A DNA stretch of 15,834 nt from an uncultured Bacteroidota bacterium (GTDB taxonomy: Bacteria; Bacteroidota; Bacteroidia; UKL13-3). This document shows, piece after piece, positions 12,763-15,834 of the stretch (its first letter is position 1; every line of letters starts with the position of its first letter). Position numbers and translations under genes: made by a program. A model generated the notes under the pieces. The model made no database searches and was not told the origin of the DNA. It saw only the letters and a program-made list of their open reading frames with translations. The stretch is taken from positions 1-15,834 of the forward strand of contig CAISTO010000335.1 of NCBI GenBank assembly GCA_903888395.1. Direction: 5' to 3'.

Positions 12763-13230
12763 ATGGAAGCAAACAAAATGGGTAATTATTTTGAAGACTT
12801 TGTTGTTGGAGAAGTAATCAAACACTGCCAATCAAAAACTATTTTTGAGTCGGATAATAATTTATTTTCATTATTAACGATGAATCACCATCCAGTACAT
12901 ACTAATATTGATTATTGCAAAGACAATCAGCATGGTCAAGTTTTGGTTCCTGGTACATTGGTTTTCTGTCTTGCCGTTCATTTAACAGTAATGGATGTCA
13001 GTGGAAAAGCAATTGCAAACTTGGCTTATGAAAATATTGACCATTTAAATCCAACTTTCATAAACGATACTATTTATAGTAAAACAGAAGTGTTAAGCAA
13101 AACCGAATCTAAATCTAAAAACGATAGAGGTGTTGTTTATGTAGAAACTGTGGGTTACAATCAAAATGATGTAGATGTAATTCGATTTAGAAGAAAAATA
13201 TTAATAAAAAAGAGAAACCATGAAAAATAA
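12763..13230 (+). CDS. MaoC-type hydratase, mesaconyl-CoA hydratase (Mch)-like
   Basis: A 155-residue hot-dog-fold protein. The opening YFEDFVVGEVIKH, the active-site region LLTMNHHPVHTN (38-48), VPGTLVFCLAVHL, and especially the end TEVLSKTESKSKNDRGVVYVETVGYNQ...IRFRRKILI match the MaoC subgroup containing mesaconyl-CoA (beta-methylmalyl-CoA) hydratase. In that subgroup the usual catalytic DxNPxH reads NxHPxH, as here (N41, H43, P44, H46). Known members interconvert beta-methylmalyl-CoA and mesaconyl-CoA, and pair naturally with CitE-like lyases of the type on both sides. Start could be ATG 12763 or ATG 12778 (MGNYFEDF); the second fits relatives better. It overlaps the next gene by 11 bp. 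Confidence 0.82.
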   Translation: MEANKMGNYFEDFVVGEVIKHCQSKTIFESDNNLFSLLTMNHHPVHTNIDYCKDNQHGQVLVPGTLVFCLAVHLTVMDVSGKAIANLAYENIDHLNPTFINDTIYSKTEVLSKTESKSKNDRGVVYVETVGYNQNDVDVIRFRRKILIKKRNHEK

Positions 13231-14128
13231 TTTACTCTTATTAAGAAGCATGATGTTCGTTCCTGGACATAATGAAAAACTAATTGAATCTGCTGCTAAA
13301 TGTACTGCCGATGCACTAATATTTGATTTAGAAGATAGTGTTCAACCTTCTTCAAACAAAGCTTTGGCTAGAACATTAATTGTAAAAAGTTTATCAGATC
13401 CAAAATTTAATCGTTTTCAAAAGTTTGTAAGATTGAATGAAATTGAGACCGAGTTTTTTCTTCAAGACGTACTTCAAGTAACAGAAGCAAATATTGATGG
13501 TTTTTTATTGTCAAAAACTAATGATAAAGAAGACATACAATATTTAGATAATTTATTAACTTCAATAGAACGTGAACGTAATTTAGAAATCGGAAAATTT
13601 TCAATAATTCCTATTTTAGAAAGTGCTTTGTCTATTGTGAATATAAATGAAATTGCAACTTGTTCCTCAAGAATTATTGCATTAGGATTTGGTTCAGAAG
13701 ATTACGTTTCCGATATTCAAGGTGTTAGAGATTTTGATACAAATATCAGTATTTCTTACCCAAGAAGCTTAGTGCCAATAGTTGCAAGAGCTCAAAAAAT
13801 GGAGGCAATCGATGCAGCTTACATTAAAGTTCATGATTTAGAAGGTTTAGAAAAACATTTAGAAACCGGAAAAATACTTGGTTATAGTGGCATGTGGGTT
13901 TTGCATCCAAAACAAAATGATATGGTGAATGAAGTTTTTTCGCCAACAACTCAAGAATATGAAGATTCTAAAAACTTTTTAAGATTGTATGCAGAAGCGC
14001 AAAAGATTAATAAAGGTGTTGCAATTATTGAAGGAAAATTTGTTGGACCACCATTAATTACAAAATCTAATGATATCATAGCAAGAGTAGAATTAATAGA
14101 AAGAAGAAGAAAACAATTTGATAGTTAA
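13220..14128 (+). CDS. CitE-like CoA ester lyase (HpcH/HpaI family), second copy
   Basis: A 302-residue protein of the same family as the gene at 11927 but clearly diverged from it. It has MMFVPGHNEKLIESA (11-25), ALIFDLEDSV (32-41), R71 in FVRLN, K99, E134 in ILESA, D161 in GFGSEDY and MWVLHPKQ. Length is normal for CitE/malyl-CoA lyase homologues. It keeps an extended loop with R/D residues after D161 (YVSDIQGVRDFD), as in lyases acting on acyl-CoA thioesters. It overlaps the MaoC-type gene by 11 bp and ends 1 bp before the acyltransferase gene. Two different lyases flanking one hydratase suggest successive or opposite steps on a branched C4-C5 acyl-CoA; this is inference. Confidence 0.85.
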   Translation: MKNNLLLLRSMMFVPGHNEKLIESAAKCTADALIFDLEDSVQPSSNKALARTLIVKSLSDPKFNRFQKFVRLNEIETEFFLQDVLQVTEANIDGFLLSKTNDKEDIQYLDNLLTSIERERNLEIGKFSIIPILESALSIVNINEIATCSSRIIALGFGSEDYVSDIQGVRDFDTNISISYPRSLVPIVARAQKMEAIDAAYIKVHDLEGLEKHLETGKILGYSGMWVLHPKQNDMVNEVFSPTTQEYEDSKNFLRLYAEAQKINKGVAIIEGKFVGPPLITKSNDIIARVELIERRRKQFDS

Positions 14129-14129
14129 G

Positions 14130-14798
14130 ATGGAAAAAGTAATAATAATTGGTGGAAAAAGTTCGGCTACTTTAATTGCAGACTATATCTATGATGCTCA
14201 GCATAAATACGGAATGCCAATAGAATGTATTGGTTTTGCTTATAATGATGAACCAATTGGAACGGATATTAACGGATTTCCAGTTCTTTCAAGAATTGAA
14301 AATGTTTATGAAAAATATAAAGATGATAAAGAGGTAACATTTATTTTTCAATCTTATGACATTCAATCAATGCAAAAAACAATTGACTTTAAGGATAGTT
14401 TAGGAATCCCATTAGATAGATATTGCACATTTATTCATCCAAGTTGTATGATTGCAAGAAGTGCTACAATTGGTATTGGTACAATTATATTAGCTCATAC
14501 AGTAGTAAATCCAAAAGCTAAAGTTGGTCAATTCAATTCATTTATGAGTGGTGTAACTATAGGTCATGATGCAGTTGTTGGAAATTATAATTTAGTTGCC
14601 ACTCAAGCTGTTGTTGCTAATATTATTATGGGTGATAGAAATTTTATTGGAATCAATGCCACAACAAATAATAAAATTACAATAGGTGATGAATGTATGA
14701 TTGGTATGGCTTCTAATGTTGTAAAAGATGTTCCATCAGGTACAAAGTGTTTTGGAAATCCAGCAAAAGCTGTTGATACACCCAAAAGATTAAGGTAA
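14130..14798 (+). CDS. PglD/NeuD-like hexapeptide-repeat (LbH) sugar acyltransferase
   Basis: A 222-residue protein. The N-terminal ~90 residues form a PglD_N-type domain that binds a nucleotide-sugar (MEKVIIIGGKSSATLIADYI). Residues ~100-215 are a left-handed beta-helix with repeated [IV]-G-x4 hexads. A likely catalytic histidine is H146 in GVTIGHDAVVG, and the end KCFGNPAKAV is typical. Relatives N- or O-acylate amino sugars using acetyl-CoA. Next to CoA-lyase and hydratase genes, the donor here may be an unusual acyl-CoA. ATG at 14130 is chosen over a TTG at 14118, because it follows the preceding stop by 1 bp and begins at the conserved first strand. Confidence 0.85.
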   Translation: MEKVIIIGGKSSATLIADYIYDAQHKYGMPIECIGFAYNDEPIGTDINGFPVLSRIENVYEKYKDDKEVTFIFQSYDIQSMQKTIDFKDSLGIPLDRYCTFIHPSCMIARSATIGIGTIILAHTVVNPKAKVGQFNSFMSGVTIGHDAVVGNYNLVATQAVVANIIMGDRNFIGINATTNNKITIGDECMIGMASNVVKDVPSGTKCFGNPAKAVDTPKRLR

Positions 14799-14841
14799 AT
14801 AGATTCGTATTCAAAGAAAAATAGTTTTTCAAAAAGTAAAA

Positions 14842-15825
14842 ATGAGTGATATTAAAGTTTCTATTTGTTGTTTAGCATTTAATCATGAACCCTACATTAG
14901 GCAATGTTTAGATGGTTTTGTGATGCAAAAATGTAATTTCACTTTTGAAGTTTTAATTCATGACGATGCTTCAAAAGATAATACAGCAAGTATTATAAAA
15001 GAATATGAAACTAAATATCCAGACATAATTAAACCTATTTATCAAACAGTAAATCAACATTCATTAGGAGTTTCTGCAACAAAAAAGTATAATTTTCCCA
15101 GATGCAAAGGCAAGTATATTGCAATTTGCGAAGGCGACGATTATTGGACCGACGAAAATAAATTACAAAAGCAAGTAGATTTTCTAGAAAAGAATTCTAT
15201 TTACGGATTAGTTTATACTAATGTAGATACTGTAGATGAGAATAATAGTTATTTAAGTAAAAAATTTATTACTCAAAATGAATTGGCTTTTTGTAATAAT
15301 TTCGAGGATTTTTTGATATATGCTCCTTTTATAGCAACGTGTACTTGGCTTTTTAGGAAAGAATTTATTAATTATGAGAAAAATAATTTTATTGTAGGTG
15401 ATTTACCATTACTGTTAGATATATCCTCAAAATCAATGGTATACATGATAAATGAGGTTACCTCAAATTATAGAATATTAAAAAATAGCGCGAGTCATCA
15501 CTCTAATCCAATTAAAAATTATAATTTCAATAAAGGTATTCTTAACATTCAATTACATTACGTCACTAAATATAAAGTTTCGGGTAACGCAATATTTAAA
15601 ATTTTTAGAAAAAATTTTAAAACAAATTATTTAAGTGCATTAAAATTTAATGATTATGTTTTTATCAAATTACTAAATGGATTAATAAATAAAGAAAATG
15701 GTTTCCCATTTTACTACAATGTTTTAGTTTTAATATTTAAGTATGAAGTTTTTTTTAATTTAGTTAAATTTAATTTTTATTTTATTTTTGCAATTAATAA
15801 ACTAATTAAAACTATAAAGTCATGA
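14842..15825 (+). CDS. Family 2 glycosyltransferase
   Basis: A 327-residue GT-A fold transferase. The N-terminus VSICCLAFNHEPYIRQCLDGF (6-26), the nucleotide-binding VLIHDDASKDNT (37-48) and the metal-binding EGDDYW (97-102) are standard for GT2 enzymes of surface polysaccharide clusters. The C-terminal ~40 residues are strongly hydrophobic and aromatic (FYYNVLVLIFKYEVFFNL), which may help membrane association. It starts 43 bp after the acyltransferase gene and overlaps the next gene start by 4 bp (ATGA). It probably adds one sugar to the lipid-linked repeat unit in the cytoplasm; donor and acceptor are unknown. AT content in the 3' part is very high, as is common in such loci. Confidence 0.88.
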   Translation: MSDIKVSICCLAFNHEPYIRQCLDGFVMQKCNFTFEVLIHDDASKDNTASIIKEYETKYPDIIKPIYQTVNQHSLGVSATKKYNFPRCKGKYIAICEGDDYWTDENKLQKQVDFLEKNSIYGLVYTNVDTVDENNSYLSKKFITQNELAFCNNFEDFLIYAPFIATCTWLFRKEFINYEKNNFIVGDLPLLLDISSKSMVYMINEVTSNYRILKNSASHHSNPIKNYNFNKGILNIQLHYVTKYKVSGNAIFKIFRKNFKTNYLSALKFNDYVFIKLLNGLINKENGFPFYYNVLVLIFKYEVFFNLVKFNFYFIFAINKLIKTIKS

Positions 15826-15834
15826 AAGTTTTAA
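15822..15834 (+). CDS. Start of a further gene, cut by the window end
   Basis: ATG at 15822 overlaps the stop of the glycosyltransferase gene by 4 bp (ATGA) and reads MKVL before the window ends. The overlap style matches the flippase-aminotransferase junction, and MKVL is a common start for glycosyltransferase family 1 or 4 enzymes. Only four codons are visible, so the product is not identified. Confidence 0.5.

Noticed and set aside
14118..14129. TTG start for the acyltransferase gene
   Set aside because: It overlaps the end of the lyase gene and adds IVK residues not seen in the family; the ATG at 14130 begins at the conserved first strand.

Overview
The window looks like chromosomal DNA of a low-GC Bacteroidota (Cytophagia/Flavobacteria/Chitinophagia-like). 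The grounds are AT-rich codon use, no obvious Shine-Dalgarno sites, several TTG starts, families typical of that phylum (RhuM, DUF1016 nuclease, Bro-N, AlbA_2 ATP-binding proteins, a TviB-type nucleotide sugar dehydrogenase), and many short palindromic intergenic repeats. No rRNA, tRNA, CRISPR array, integrase or transposase was seen, so the genus is not claimed.

Positions 1-7950 form an accessory region. Small defence or toxin-antitoxin type genes, all on the + strand, are separated by 270-810 bp spacers packed with repeats. In order: an AlbA_2/HATPase protein; a DUF6922-like protein overlapping an AbiEii-type nucleotidyltransferase; a Bro-N gene cut off by a repeat; a frameshifted remnant of a similar gene; a RhuM-like protein with a phospholipase-D-like C-terminus; a DUF1016/PDDEXK nuclease; and an MNT-HEPN (MntA-HepT) pair.

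The spacers hold at least two interleaved repeat families, always in the gene-sense orientation. One is a MITE-like unit with terminal inverted repeats built on GTTGGTG/CACCAAC around a central hairpin. The other is a roughly 160 bp multi-stem element (six copies, two of them partial or split) in which the two arms of two stems change together between copies. That covariation is the strongest hint of an undescribed structured RNA or single-stranded-DNA element here.

Positions 7967-8063 are a degenerate short tandem tract. From 8064 to the end runs a co-oriented surface-polysaccharide locus: UDP-sugar dehydrogenase, Wzx-type flippase, DegT-family sugar aminotransferase, then an unusual CitE-like lyase / MaoC hydratase / CitE-like lyase block, a PglD/NeuD-like hexapeptide acyltransferase and a family 2 glycosyltransferase. 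A further gene begins at the window edge. Many junctions overlap or are separated by 1-3 bp, which indicates one operon. I infer that the lyase/hydratase genes make or process an unusual acyl-CoA that the hexapeptide acyltransferase places on the amino sugar made by the aminotransferase.
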